Shown in pieces: positions 52,978-60,487 of a DNA stretch of 64,000 nt; the stretch's first letter is position 1; each line of letters begins with the position of its first letter. The DNA is from Mucilaginibacter mali (lineage in GTDB: Bacteria; Bacteroidota; Bacteroidia; Sphingobacteriales; Sphingobacteriaceae), in NCBI RefSeq assembly GCF_013283875.1, contig NZ_CP054139.1, forward strand, positions 2,480,001 through 2,544,000. Reading direction: 5' to 3'. A model generated the notes under the pieces. The model did not search any database and had not been told where the DNA came from. It was given only the letters and a program-made list of their open reading frames with translations. Position numbers and translations under genes: made by a program.

Positions 52978-53481
52978 ATGGATCAATCACAACCAAAAGT
53001 AGGTATTATTATGGGCAGCAAATCAGACCTGCCGGTTATGCAGGATGCCGCCGATGTTTTAAAAGAACTGGGTGTTGAATTTGAGATCACCGTAGTATCG
53101 GCACACCGCACGCCCGACCTGATGTTCAGCTACGCCCGCTCTGCTGCCGACCGCGGCCTGAAGGTGATCATAGCCGGTGCGGGTGGCGCCGCACACTTGC
53201 CGGGCATGGTGGCCTCATTAACCCATTTGCCGGTGATCGGTGTACCGGTACGTTCAAGCAATTCCATCGATGGCTGGGATTCGATACTTTCCATCCTGCA
53301 AATGCCAAACGGCATCCCTGTAGCAACCGTAGCCCTTAACGCCGCGAAAAATGCAGGTATTCTGGCCGCGCAGATCATCTCTACTGCAGATGAAAGCATC
53401 GTACAAAACCTAATCGACTATAAAAACGACCTGAAAGCCAAAGTAGAAGCTTCGGCCCGGGATATGGGGTTCGAGTCGTAA
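52978..53481 (+). CDS. purE: N5-carboxyaminoimidazole ribonucleotide mutase
   Basis: The ATG at 52978 is preferred over one at 52948 that overlaps the upstream gene. The 167-residue class I PurE moves the carboxylate of N5-CAIR to give CAIR. Key motifs: VGIIMGSKSDLPVMQ with the phosphate-binding serine, VVSAHRTPDLMF with the catalytic histidine, IAGAGGAAHLPGMVASLT and VIGVPVRSSNSIDGWDSILSILQMPNGIPVATVAL. Length is typical. It acts directly after PurK. Confidence 0.96.
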   Translation: MDQSQPKVGIIMGSKSDLPVMQDAADVLKELGVEFEITVVSAHRTPDLMFSYARSAADRGLKVIIAGAGGAAHLPGMVASLTHLPVIGVPVRSSNSIDGWDSILSILQMPNGIPVATVALNAAKNAGILAAQIISTADESIVQNLIDYKNDLKAKVEASARDMGFES

Positions 53482-53523
53482 GTCAAAAGTAAGAAGTCAA
53501 AAATCACTTCTTACTTTTGACTT
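53480..53523. terminator. Bidirectional hairpin between purE and yqgE
   Basis: Perfect 18-base arms (aagtcaaaagtaagaagt and its complement) have an 8-base loop; the right side continues into a T-rich tail. It starts at the purE stop codon and ends 7 bases before the yqgE stop. Confidence 0.85.
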
Positions 53524-53529
53524 TTTACT

Positions 53530-54093
53530 TTAATTCAAAGTTGGATTTTCGGGAAAATTGGCGATGTGCGCGTAGCGCTGCCCTAAACCTATAACCACTT
53601 GCTTCCACAAATTATGTTCAGCATCGGCAAAAATGGTATCGATATTGAATTTGTTGGCAACTATCCAGGTATCCTCCTGCAATTCGGCATCCAGTTGGCC
53701 GGCCGCCCAGCCAGAGTAGCCGGTAAAGAATTTGATCTCGTCGGTTTTTAACTGGTAGTTATTGATCAGGTTTTTCACGGTATCGAAATCGCCGCCCCAG
53801 TAAATGCCGTTCCATATCTCCAGGCCGCCGTCAATCTTTTCTGGACAACGGTGGATAAAGTGCAGGGTATCTTCGGCAACGGGGCCACCATTATATACCG
53901 GGATCTCTGAATAAGAAACATCGGGCAGCAAATCGCCCAGCAGGTTGTCGCTCTGGTGGTTCAGCACAAAGCCCACTGCCCCCTCTTCGTGGTATTCGGT
54001 GATCAGGATAACCGAACGCTTAAAGTTGGGATCCATCATAAATGGTTCCGATATCAATAATCGTCCAACTGCGGCAGGGATAGTACTTAACAT
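53530..54093 (-). CDS. yqgE: YqgE/AlgH family protein
   Basis: The ATG at 54093 is preferred over one 18 bases before, because it opens the conserved N-terminus AAVGRLLISEPFMMDPNFKRSVILITEYHEEGAVGFVLN. The 187 residues also show VYNGGPVAEDTLHFIHR and KFFTGYSGWAAGQLDAEL, the family core. YqgE/AlgH proteins are small conserved cytoplasmic proteins linked to transcription control in some bacteria; the biochemical role is unsettled. Confidence 0.92.
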   Translation of the reverse strand: MLSTIPAAVGRLLISEPFMMDPNFKRSVILITEYHEEGAVGFVLNHQSDNLLGDLLPDVSYSEIPVYNGGPVAEDTLHFIHRCPEKIDGGLEIWNGIYWGGDFDTVKNLINNYQLKTDEIKFFTGYSGWAAGQLDAELQEDTWIVANKFNIDTIFADAEHNLWKQVVIGLGQRYAHIANFPENPTLN

Positions 54094-54187
54094 AGCTACA
54101 AAATTAAACACTAAAAATAGTCAATAGTTTAGTCAAAAATGACTTGTATCATCATATACGGTATAATTTATTTGTAAGTTTGCTGTG

Positions 54188-54835
54188 ATGAACGAGCAGG
54201 AACTACAAAATTTAAGGCAGGATTATACCGCGGCTACCCTTACCGAAAAAGAAGTAAAGCAAGACCCTATCAGGCAATTTGATAAATGGTTTAACGACGC
54301 GGTTGCCTCACAAATACACGAGCCAAACGTAATGACACTGGCCACGGCAACACACGATGGCCGCCCTTCGGCACGTATTGTATTGTTGAAAGGCTTTAAT
54401 AACGAAGGCTTTATGTTCTACACCAACTACCTGAGCCGCAAGGGGAAAGAGTTGGCCAAAAACCCGCTGGCGTCAGCCGTATTTTTTTGGGGCGAACTGG
54501 AACGCCAGGTGCGCATTGAAGGCACGGTTGAAAAACTGAGCCGCGAAAAATCAGAAGAGTATTTCCACAGCCGTCCAAAGGGCAGCCAGATCGGCGCCGT
54601 AGCATCACCCCAAAGCCAGGAAATTGACGGTCGTAAGGAACTGGAAGCCAAAGTGGCCGAACTGGAGGCCGAATACGCTGATAAGGATATCCCCAAGCCA
54701 TCGTACTGGGGCGGATACATTATTAAGCCGCGCCTGTTTGAGTTTTGGCAGGGCCGTAGCAGCCGCCTGCACGACCGCATCGTCTATAAAAAAGTTGATA
54801 ACAAGAACTGGAAGATCGTACGCCTTGCACCATGA
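54188..54835 (+). CDS. pdxH: Pyridoxine/pyridoxamine 5'-phosphate oxidase
   Basis: The ATG at 54188 is chosen; a GTG three bases earlier is possible. The 215-residue FMN enzyme makes pyridoxal 5'-phosphate, the last step of vitamin B6 salvage. Motifs include NLRQDYTAATLTEKEVKQDPIRQFDKW, NVMTLATATHDGRPSARIVLLKG, FYTNYLSRKGKELAKNPLASAVFFWGELERQVRIEG, SRPKGSQIGAVASPQS and the C-terminal FWQGRSSRLHDRIVY. It overlaps nuoC by four bases (ATGA), so the two are translated together. A TAAGTTTG element (54175-54182) is so close to the start that the message may be leaderless, which is an inference. Confidence 0.95.
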   Translation: MNEQELQNLRQDYTAATLTEKEVKQDPIRQFDKWFNDAVASQIHEPNVMTLATATHDGRPSARIVLLKGFNNEGFMFYTNYLSRKGKELAKNPLASAVFFWGELERQVRIEGTVEKLSREKSEEYFHSRPKGSQIGAVASPQSQEIDGRKELEAKVAELEAEYADKDIPKPSYWGGYIIKPRLFEFWQGRSSRLHDRIVYKKVDNKNWKIVRLAP

Positions 54836-55329
54836 CGCTTGCTGAAGTTAAACAATTACTGACCGATAAATTTGGAGAACAGGTTATTGCCGGCGAGGAA
54901 CTAACTGGCCTGCAACCTGCCCTGCTCATCAACCCCGCCGAAATTACCCGCGTATGCCTTGAACTGCGCGATAATCCGGCCACTTACTTTGATTTCCTTT
55001 CGTGCCTGAGCGGGGTTGACTATGGTGTGGAAGATGGCCGCTTCGGTGTGGTTTATCATTTAACATCCATCCCCTATCAAACACAGTTAGTGTTAAAGGT
55101 AAGCATAGTTCACGACCGAACCGGCGATACCCTGCCGCATTTCCCCAGTATAACCGCTGTTTATAAAGCCGCCGACTGGCACGAGCGTGAAGCTTACGAT
55201 ATGTATGGCATTTATTTTGACGGACATCCCGATATGCGCCGCTTGCTGATGCCGGATGACTGGGAGGGCTTCCCCCTGCGCAAAGATTACCACAATGCCG
55301 AGTATTATAAGGGGATTAAGATAGATTAG
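54832..55329 (+). CDS. nuoC: NADH-quinone oxidoreductase subunit C
   Basis: The 165-residue peripheral-arm subunit of complex I is complete: FLSCLSGVDYGVEDGRFGVVYHLTSI, and the signature TAVYKAADWHEREAYDMYGIYFDGHPDMRRLLMPDDWEGFPLRKDY. It is not fused to NuoD. Instead of following nuoB it overlaps pdxH by four bases and is followed by a cupin-8 gene before nuoD. It can only be expressed from the pdxH transcript or an internal promoter. Confidence 0.95.
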   Translation: MTLAEVKQLLTDKFGEQVIAGEELTGLQPALLINPAEITRVCLELRDNPATYFDFLSCLSGVDYGVEDGRFGVVYHLTSIPYQTQLVLKVSIVHDRTGDTLPHFPSITAVYKAADWHEREAYDMYGIYFDGHPDMRRLLMPDDWEGFPLRKDYHNAEYYKGIKID

Positions 55330-55364
55330 CGTTTTTTATTACTCCTCTGCATTTATGCATTTAA

Positions 55365-55388
55365 GGTGCCTGTGTCTTCACAGGCACC
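55365..55388. repeat. Perfect short hairpin after nuoC
   Basis: ggtgcctgtg and its complement cacaggcacc have a tctt loop. A partner copy (ctgtgtcctcacag) lies 20 bases further. There is no T-run. The remaining space to 55568 is AT-rich and probably holds the promoter of the next gene. Confidence 0.75.
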
Positions 55389-55568
55389 GGGTAGATATCC
55401 CGTGGGCTGTGTCCTCACAGACCACTCACCGATTGACTGGATTGGTTAAACTAATTCCCATATTCTCTATTTTTAAAATTGGCGCACTATGGTTTATATT
55501 CCGTTTTTTTATTATGATTGTGTACATAAACAAACCAATCATCACATTCAATCCCCTTTTATTAAACC

Positions 55569-56417
55569 ATGGAAATCATCAGGCGCGAGAACATCACCCA
55601 CGAGGAATTTTTAGAAGAACATTATAAACCGGGCATCCCGCTGGTGTTTAAAAACGCGGTGAAAGACTGGAAAGCTAAAGACTTATTTACCCCCGATTGG
55701 TTCCGCGAAAACTACGCCGACCGTACCACCGTGGTACAGGGCAAAACCTATAACATGCGCGAAATTATGGATATGGTTGAAGCCAGTTCGGAAGAAAAGC
55801 CCGCGCCTTATCCATCCATCTATAATATCAACGAGCAATTACCTGAATTGCTGCCGCTTATTAAGCCCGACCTGCAATATGCCCAACCTAACTGGCTAGA
55901 CAACAAAATGTTTAAGCTTGGAAAGTGGGGCGCAGCATTAGAGTTATTTATCGGCGGCCCGGGCGGCAGGTTCCCATATTTGCATTTGGATTATTACCAC
56001 CTTAACGCCTGGATCACCCAGCTTTATGGCGAGAAGCGTTTTACGGTTTTCCCGCGCGGGCAGGAGCACATGCTTTACCCCCGCCCTAACGACCCGTGGC
56101 GTTCTGAACTGAATATCTTCGAACCTGATTACGAGAAGTATCCGCTTTATAAGGATGCCACACCTATCAGCTTTGTGGTTGGCCCGGGCGAGACCTTGTT
56201 CATCCCCTTCGGTACCTGGCATACGGCCTATTCATTAACGCCAACCATCTCGGTGGCATTTGATACGCTTAACGCCAAAAACCACAAAGAATTTATGAAG
56301 GATGTGTGGACCTTTAAAAGCCGCGACAGCAAAGTAAAGGCTTTAGCCATGTATCCTTATGCATGGGTTGCCACCAACCTGAGCAAAATGATGGATACCT
56401 CGCCTATAAAAGGATAA
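55569..56417 (+). CDS. Cupin-8/JmjC-like oxygenase family protein
   Basis: The 282-residue protein has the JmjC/cupin-8 pattern. An N-terminal ENITHEEFLEEHYKPGIPLVFKNAVKDW block is followed by the metal motif HLDYYHLNAWITQLYGEKRFTVF (His-x-Asp) and GETLFIPFGTWHTAYSL (second His). Such proteins are Fe(II)/2-oxoglutarate oxygenases, many hydroxylating proteins or small molecules; the substrate is unknown here. It sits between nuoC and nuoD on the same strand, a location with no functional link that can be seen. Confidence 0.85.
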   Translation: MEIIRRENITHEEFLEEHYKPGIPLVFKNAVKDWKAKDLFTPDWFRENYADRTTVVQGKTYNMREIMDMVEASSEEKPAPYPSIYNINEQLPELLPLIKPDLQYAQPNWLDNKMFKLGKWGAALELFIGGPGGRFPYLHLDYYHLNAWITQLYGEKRFTVFPRGQEHMLYPRPNDPWRSELNIFEPDYEKYPLYKDATPISFVVGPGETLFIPFGTWHTAYSLTPTISVAFDTLNAKNHKEFMKDVWTFKSRDSKVKALAMYPYAWVATNLSKMMDTSPIKG

Positions 56418-56430
56418 CTGGTTGTTTTAG

Positions 56431-56668
56431 TGGCAATTTAACCACAAAGGGCACAAAGTTTTTTCACAAAGGACACTAAGGAATATAAACCAGGTGTCCT
56501 TTGTTGTTTTTATTTATACTGTTTGTGCTGATAATGTTTAATTTCGGGCCTTGAGGTTAATATAACCGCGAAGAACATAAAGGGAAAGAATCACAAGGGT
56601 TATTTTAACCATTTAACTTTGTGCTTTCTTTGTGAAAACCCTTTGTGCCCTTTGTGGTTAAATTGCCA
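56431..56668. repeat. 238-bp MITE-like element with perfect 28-bp terminal inverted repeats
   Basis: The left arm (56431-56458, starting tggcaatttaaccacaaagg) and the right arm (56641-56668) are exact complements over 28 bases. Weaker pairing continues inward (ttttcacaaaggacactaag against ctttctttgtgaaaa). There is no coding capacity inside. It separates the cupin gene from nuoD and its right arm reaches 21 bases before the first plausible nuoD start outside it. Confidence 0.85.
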
Positions 56669-56689
56669 TTAACGCACTCAAAACGGAAA

Positions 56690-57931
56690 TTGAATACACT
56701 CGCCCCCATATACAACGAAGCTTTAAACCGCTACAACCAAAAGATAGCCAGCGCCGCAACCGAGGATATGGTGTTGAATATGGGTCCGCAGCACCCGTCT
56801 ACCCACGGCGTTTTGCGTTTGGAACTCATCACCGACGGCGAGATCGTTAAAGAGGTGATCCCGCATATTGGCTACCTGCACCGTTGCTTCGAGAAACACG
56901 CCGAATCGCTTACTTATCAGCAAACTATACCCTTTACCGACCGGATGGACTACCTGGCCAGCATGAACAATAGCCATGCCTGGGTAATGGGTGTAGAACG
57001 GATGCTGGGTATTGATAAGGATATCCCCAAACGTATCGAATATATCCGCGTGCTGGTATGCGAATTGAACCGCATTGCCTCGCACCTGATCGCCATTGGT
57101 ACTTACGGTATTGATATTGGCGCCTTCACCCCTTTCCTGTGGTGCTTCCGCGATAGGGAACATATTATGGGGATGCTGGAATGGGCATCAGGATCGCGCA
57201 TGTTGTATAACTATATTTGGGTGGGCGGCCTGTTTTACGACTTGCCTGTTGGTTTTGAAGAACGCTGCCGCGAATTTGCAGATTACTTTAAACCCAAAAT
57301 GGTGGAGTTGAACGGCCTGTTGACCGATAACCAGGTATTCATCAACCGCACAGCCAATGTGGGTGTTTTGCCGCTCGACGTAGCTATTAACTACGGCTGC
57401 AGCGGGCCGATGCTGCGTGGTTCGGGCTTGAAATGGGACCTGCGCCGTATAGATGGCTACTCGGCCTACCCCGAACTGGAGTTTGAGATCCCCGTAGGTA
57501 CCGGCCAGATGGGTACCGTTGGCGATTGCTGGGACCGCTACAAGGTACGTGTAGATGAGATAGAACAATCGCTGCATATTATCGAACAATGCCTGGATCG
57601 CCTGCAAAAGGAACTGAAGCGCCCACCAGAATTTGATCCACGCGCCAAACTGCCCCGTAAGCTTAGTCCAAAACCACAAGACTATTATATACGCTGCGAG
57701 GGTGCCAAAGGCGAATTAGGCTTTTACTTCATCCATCAGCAAAAAAAGGAGAAAGACCTTAAAGGCAACGACCGCTTTATGGATACCGAGATCCCGTTCC
57801 GGGTAAAATCGCGCGGGCCAAGTTTTAGTAATCTTTCTGTATTGCCGGCCATGGCTAAAAATGTAATGATAGCCGATCTGATCGCGATTGTGGGCTCGAT
57901 AGATTTTGTATTGGGGGAAGTGGACAGGTAG
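56690..57931 (+). CDS. nuoD: NADH-quinone oxidoreductase subunit D
   Basis: This is the 49-kDa-type quinone-site subunit of complex I. The core is complete: [44 protein letters not shown]-type [70 protein letters not shown] and the terminal FVLGEVDR. The start is unclear: no ATG precedes the core. A TTG at 56690 lies outside the adjacent repeat and gives 413 residues; a GTG at 56645 lies in the repeat arm and would add 15 residues. The N-terminal region before residue 35 is not conserved enough to decide. It is preceded by a MITE-like element instead of nuoC. Confidence 0.9.
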   Translation: MNTLAPIYNEALNRYNQKIASAATEDMVLNMGPQHPSTHGVLRLELITDGEIVKEVIPHIGYLHRCFEKHAESLTYQQTIPFTDRMDYLASMNNSHAWVMGVERMLGIDKDIPKRIEYIRVLVCELNRIASHLIAIGTYGIDIGAFTPFLWCFRDREHIMGMLEWASGSRMLYNYIWVGGLFYDLPVGFEERCREFADYFKPKMVELNGLLTDNQVFINRTANVGVLPLDVAINYGCSGPMLRGSGLKWDLRRIDGYSAYPELEFEIPVGTGQMGTVGDCWDRYKVRVDEIEQSLHIIEQCLDRLQKELKRPPEFDPRAKLPRKLSPKPQDYYIRCEGAKGELGFYFIHQQKKEKDLKGNDRFMDTEIPFRVKSRGPSFSNLSVLPAMAKNVMIADLIAIVGSIDFVLGEVDR

Positions 57932-57956
57932 GGTTTTTACGTTTAGAATACAATAA

Positions 57957-58054
57957 CGTCATTCTGAGCGATAGCGAAGAATCCCAAATTAGCAGAGTAG
58001 TCTGGCAAGATAGCTTTGCATACCGGGGATTCCTCGCTATCGCTCAGAATGACG
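57957..58054. repeat. Inverted-repeat element, family C (copy 2)
   Basis: Arms starting cgtcattctgagcgatagcg, with a near-complementary right end, enclose an unrelated spacer of about 40 bases. The related copy at 13173-13264 shares the outer arms. It lies between the convergent nuoD and tonB genes. Confidence 0.85.
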
Positions 58055-58074
58055 ATTTAGTTAAGTCCCGCTCG

Positions 58075-58926
58075 CTACTCAGCCAACTGAAAATTAATCG
58101 GGATCAAATACCTAACCCGTACCGCTTGTCCGTTTTGCATACCAGGTTTCCAGGCCGGTGCCAGTTTTAACACACGGCTTGCTTCTTCGTCAAAACCATA
58201 GCCTGCTTTGCGCTCAACGGTGATATTTGATAAATGACCATCCTTTTCAATAATAAAACTTAGGTATACCCTACCCGATACACCGGCATCCTGTGCCTGG
58301 CCCGGGAAGCGCAGGTTTTTTTGCAGGAATTTGGCCCAGGCTTTATCACCGCCAATTGGTTCGGGCATTACTTGCAAACCACCTTCGCCAACATTAATTA
58401 TGCCATCGCCGTTACCTCCTTTAACGCCCTCTCCTGTTCCGGGATCTTCTATTAATGGCACATTGTCACTACCCGATCCCGGTACTATTTTATCCTCCGG
58501 GCCAATAGCTACATCTGCTTTTATCGGCTCCGGATCTTTAATTACATCTTTATCGGGCTTAACTACATAGTTTATATTTTGTGTAGAAACCTGTAGCGGC
58601 TTTGGCAGCTCTTTTGGAGCTTCTGTTTTAGGCTTTGCTTCCTTGGGTTTTGGTTGCTCCTTCTGCAGTTTTGCTTCAAAGATTTTCTCGGGCGGGGTTA
58701 TTGTAAGAACTACCGTCTTGGTTACCGGTTCAATAGCCCGGTTACGCGATATCACCGTTTCGGTAATGCACAAGGCGGCTACCGTAAAAAAGGTAACTGC
58801 CATAGCCCTGTTTAACACCACCGGGTAACTGCGGCGCAGTTCGTAAGCGCCATAGTTTTGGTTCCTACCCTTAAATACAAGCGAGAGCCATTCCCGGTTG
58901 TACAAATTAAATTCTGATTTTAGCAT
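58075..58926 (-). CDS. tonB: TonB-family energy transducer
   Basis: The 283-residue protein has the Bacteroidetes TonB form: an N-terminal cytoplasmic NQNYGAYELRRSYPVVLNRA motif (about 22-42), a membrane helix (MAVTFFTVAALCITETV), a long periplasmic Pro/Lys-rich linker (KEQPKPKEAKPKTEAPKEL), and a C-terminal TonB domain (about 195-283; WAKFLQKNLRFPGQAQDAGVSGRVYLSFIIEKDGHLSNITVERKAGYGFDEEASRVLKLAPAW). It passes proton-motive energy to outer-membrane receptors. No exbB or exbD is in the window. Confidence 0.93.
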   Translation of the reverse strand: MLKSEFNLYNREWLSLVFKGRNQNYGAYELRRSYPVVLNRAMAVTFFTVAALCITETVISRNRAIEPVTKTVVLTITPPEKIFEAKLQKEQPKPKEAKPKTEAPKELPKPLQVSTQNINYVVKPDKDVIKDPEPIKADVAIGPEDKIVPGSGSDNVPLIEDPGTGEGVKGGNGDGIINVGEGGLQVMPEPIGGDKAWAKFLQKNLRFPGQAQDAGVSGRVYLSFIIEKDGHLSNITVERKAGYGFDEEASRVLKLAPAWKPGMQNGQAVRVRYLIPINFQLAE

Positions 58927-59094
58927 GATGATTGAAATTAAGTTTCTTATTTAACGCCTTAATATTTTATAATATTGCGAAAAATCACACTTTTCAGAGT
59001 TTTACAACAATACTATAACTAATTTATTAGTTTTCAAATATAAATAAGTTTTTCATTTCAAACTAATAATTTAGTTAATATTTTTCTATGGATA
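58927..59094. other. AT-rich gap upstream of tonB
   Basis: No gene is seen in 58927-59272. The first part is very AT-rich and should carry the tonB promoter, but no convincing TAnnTTTG with a spaced -33 element was recognised. Confidence 0.5.
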
Positions 59095-59209
59095 ATTCCA
59101 CAGATTTCAGAAATGATTTCCCCGATTAGCAGTTTAGAACATCAAATTCTATCCCCCCAGCAAACCTTATCAAGAGAATCGGTGAAATCATTCCCAAAAT
59201 CTGTGGAAT
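59095..59209. repeat. Inverted-repeat element with attccacagattt arms
   Basis: Left arm 59095-59127 and right arm 59177-59209 are complementary over about 33 bases with five or six mismatches (attccacagattt, aatgatttc and cgatt blocks match). It is REP-like and lies between the tonB start and the porin terminator. Confidence 0.75.
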
Positions 59210-59222
59210 CACAAAAAACAAA

Positions 59223-59252
59223 AAAGCCGCAGGGTATCCCCTACGGCTTCAA
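59223..59252 (-). terminator. Terminator after the porin gene
   Basis: On the minus strand, aagccg pairs with cggctt around a ggg/ccc core, followed by a T-rich tail. It starts about 20 bases after the porin stop. Confidence 0.8.
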
Positions 59253-59272
59253 TCACAATTATGTTGTTTAAT

Positions 59273-60295
59273 TTAGAAGGCGTAAACAGCAGCCAAAGCA
59301 AATTGCGATGCCGATTTAGTGGCTATGCCTTTATTATCGGTAAACATCGTTTTCGATCCGTTATCTAACCTTACTTCCGGGATAAAGGTCAATGGGCCGC
59401 CTTTAATGTTGGCGGTAAATGTTAATCCGGTTACCGATTCGCCAACAGCCGGGCCTGCAGTAGTGAAGCCGCCTGTTTTGGTCTTAAAGTACTCGCCACG
59501 TAAGCCTAAGGTTACGGTGGGTGCTACCGCTACCTGCGGATACAAGGCCACACCGGTAAAACCGCCTTTAACCGCGGTCGGCGCGCTGAAATCAGCCGCG
59601 TTCAAGCCCAGTTTAAAGGCTTCGGTAATTTGGTAAGTAGTGGTCAGGTCAAGCTCGGTGCCTGATGCAGGGCCGCTTACCAGGTTCAAATAGGCCGTCC
59701 AGCCTTTTACCGGGGCTACCATCAGTTGCGCGCCGAAAGTGTTGATCTTGCTGGCGGCACTGTAAACATTCCACAGGTCGTTATATAAACCGGCGGCCAG
59801 GCTTACTTTATCGCTGAAAGCATAGCTCAGTTTAACACCGGCATTCTGGAACGGGCCGTTAGTGAACAAATACGAGGTGGAGTAGTTGAAGTTACCGGCA
59901 GGTGAGATCACTTCGTAACCTACAAAAGTGCTCATGTAACCGGCGGTAACGCTCAGCTGGCTGGTCAGATCATAAGCTACATACAGGTTTTGGATGTGGT
60001 TGGTGGGTACCGGGATCGACTGGTCATTACGCGGACCAAAGGATACTTCGCCTACAAACGAGGCTTTGCCGATCTTTTTTTTCAGGCCCAGGTCTACCAT
60101 CCCGATCGAGAACGAGTTTTGATCTGAGGCGAAGCTGGTGGGGATATTGCTGTGTCCCGAAAAATCGTACTTATAATACGTATCTACCGAGCCGGTGATC
60201 ACCAGTGACGGATCAACCGTTTTCGCCGCTTCCTGGGCATGGGCAACATAAGTAACAGCTGATAGTGCGAGTAATAGTAAAAATTTACTTTTCAT
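59273..60295 (-). CDS. Outer-membrane beta-barrel porin
   Basis: The 340-residue protein has a signal peptide (KFLLLLALSAVTYVAHAQ) and alternating hydrophobic strands through to the terminal aromatic residue (FALAAVYAF). Parts such as SVDTYYKYDFSGH, FSIGMVDLGLKKKIGKASFVGEVSFGPRN and SVTAGYMSTFVGYEVISPAGNFNYSTSYLF fit the OmpL/bbp2-type porins of Bacteroidetes that are found beside ammonium transporters. It likely lets small nitrogen compounds cross the outer membrane. It lies 192 bases after the amt gene on the same strand, beyond a hairpin, and could be partly read through from amt. Confidence 0.85.
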   Translation of the reverse strand: MKSKFLLLLALSAVTYVAHAQEAAKTVDPSLVITGSVDTYYKYDFSGHSNIPTSFASDQNSFSIGMVDLGLKKKIGKASFVGEVSFGPRNDQSIPVPTNHIQNLYVAYDLTSQLSVTAGYMSTFVGYEVISPAGNFNYSTSYLFTNGPFQNAGVKLSYAFSDKVSLAAGLYNDLWNVYSAASKINTFGAQLMVAPVKGWTAYLNLVSGPASGTELDLTTTYQITEAFKLGLNAADFSAPTAVKGGFTGVALYPQVAVAPTVTLGLRGEYFKTKTGGFTTAGPAVGESVTGLTFTANIKGGPLTFIPEVRLDNGSKTMFTDNKGIATKSASQFALAAVYAF

Positions 60296-60444
60296 TTTTA
60301 ATTGTTTTAAGAGTTGAATGATTTTTTAGTTGTTTTTGAATGATTTATGATAGATATTGAATGATCGCTATTAAAAATTGGGGCAAAGCTCACCCCGTAC
60401 CATGCGGCATTACATTTTTTACACACAGTAAAAGCTATAAACTA

Positions 60445-60475
60445 TATAAACCGTGCGGGCAAATCTCCCGCACGG
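60445..60475 (-). terminator. Hairpin after amt
   Basis: A perfect 9-base stem (ccgtgcggg / cccgcacgg) with a 7-base loop lies 12 bases after the amt stop. On the minus strand it is followed by a moderately T-rich stretch (tttatatag), so it may end only part of the transcripts and allow some read-through into the porin gene. Confidence 0.6.
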
Positions 60476-60487
60476 TATAGGGGTATG

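Noticed and set aside
6164..58054. The repeated palindromic elements as a CRISPR array
   Set aside because: They are dispersed inverted repeats, not regularly spaced direct repeats, and no cas gene is present.
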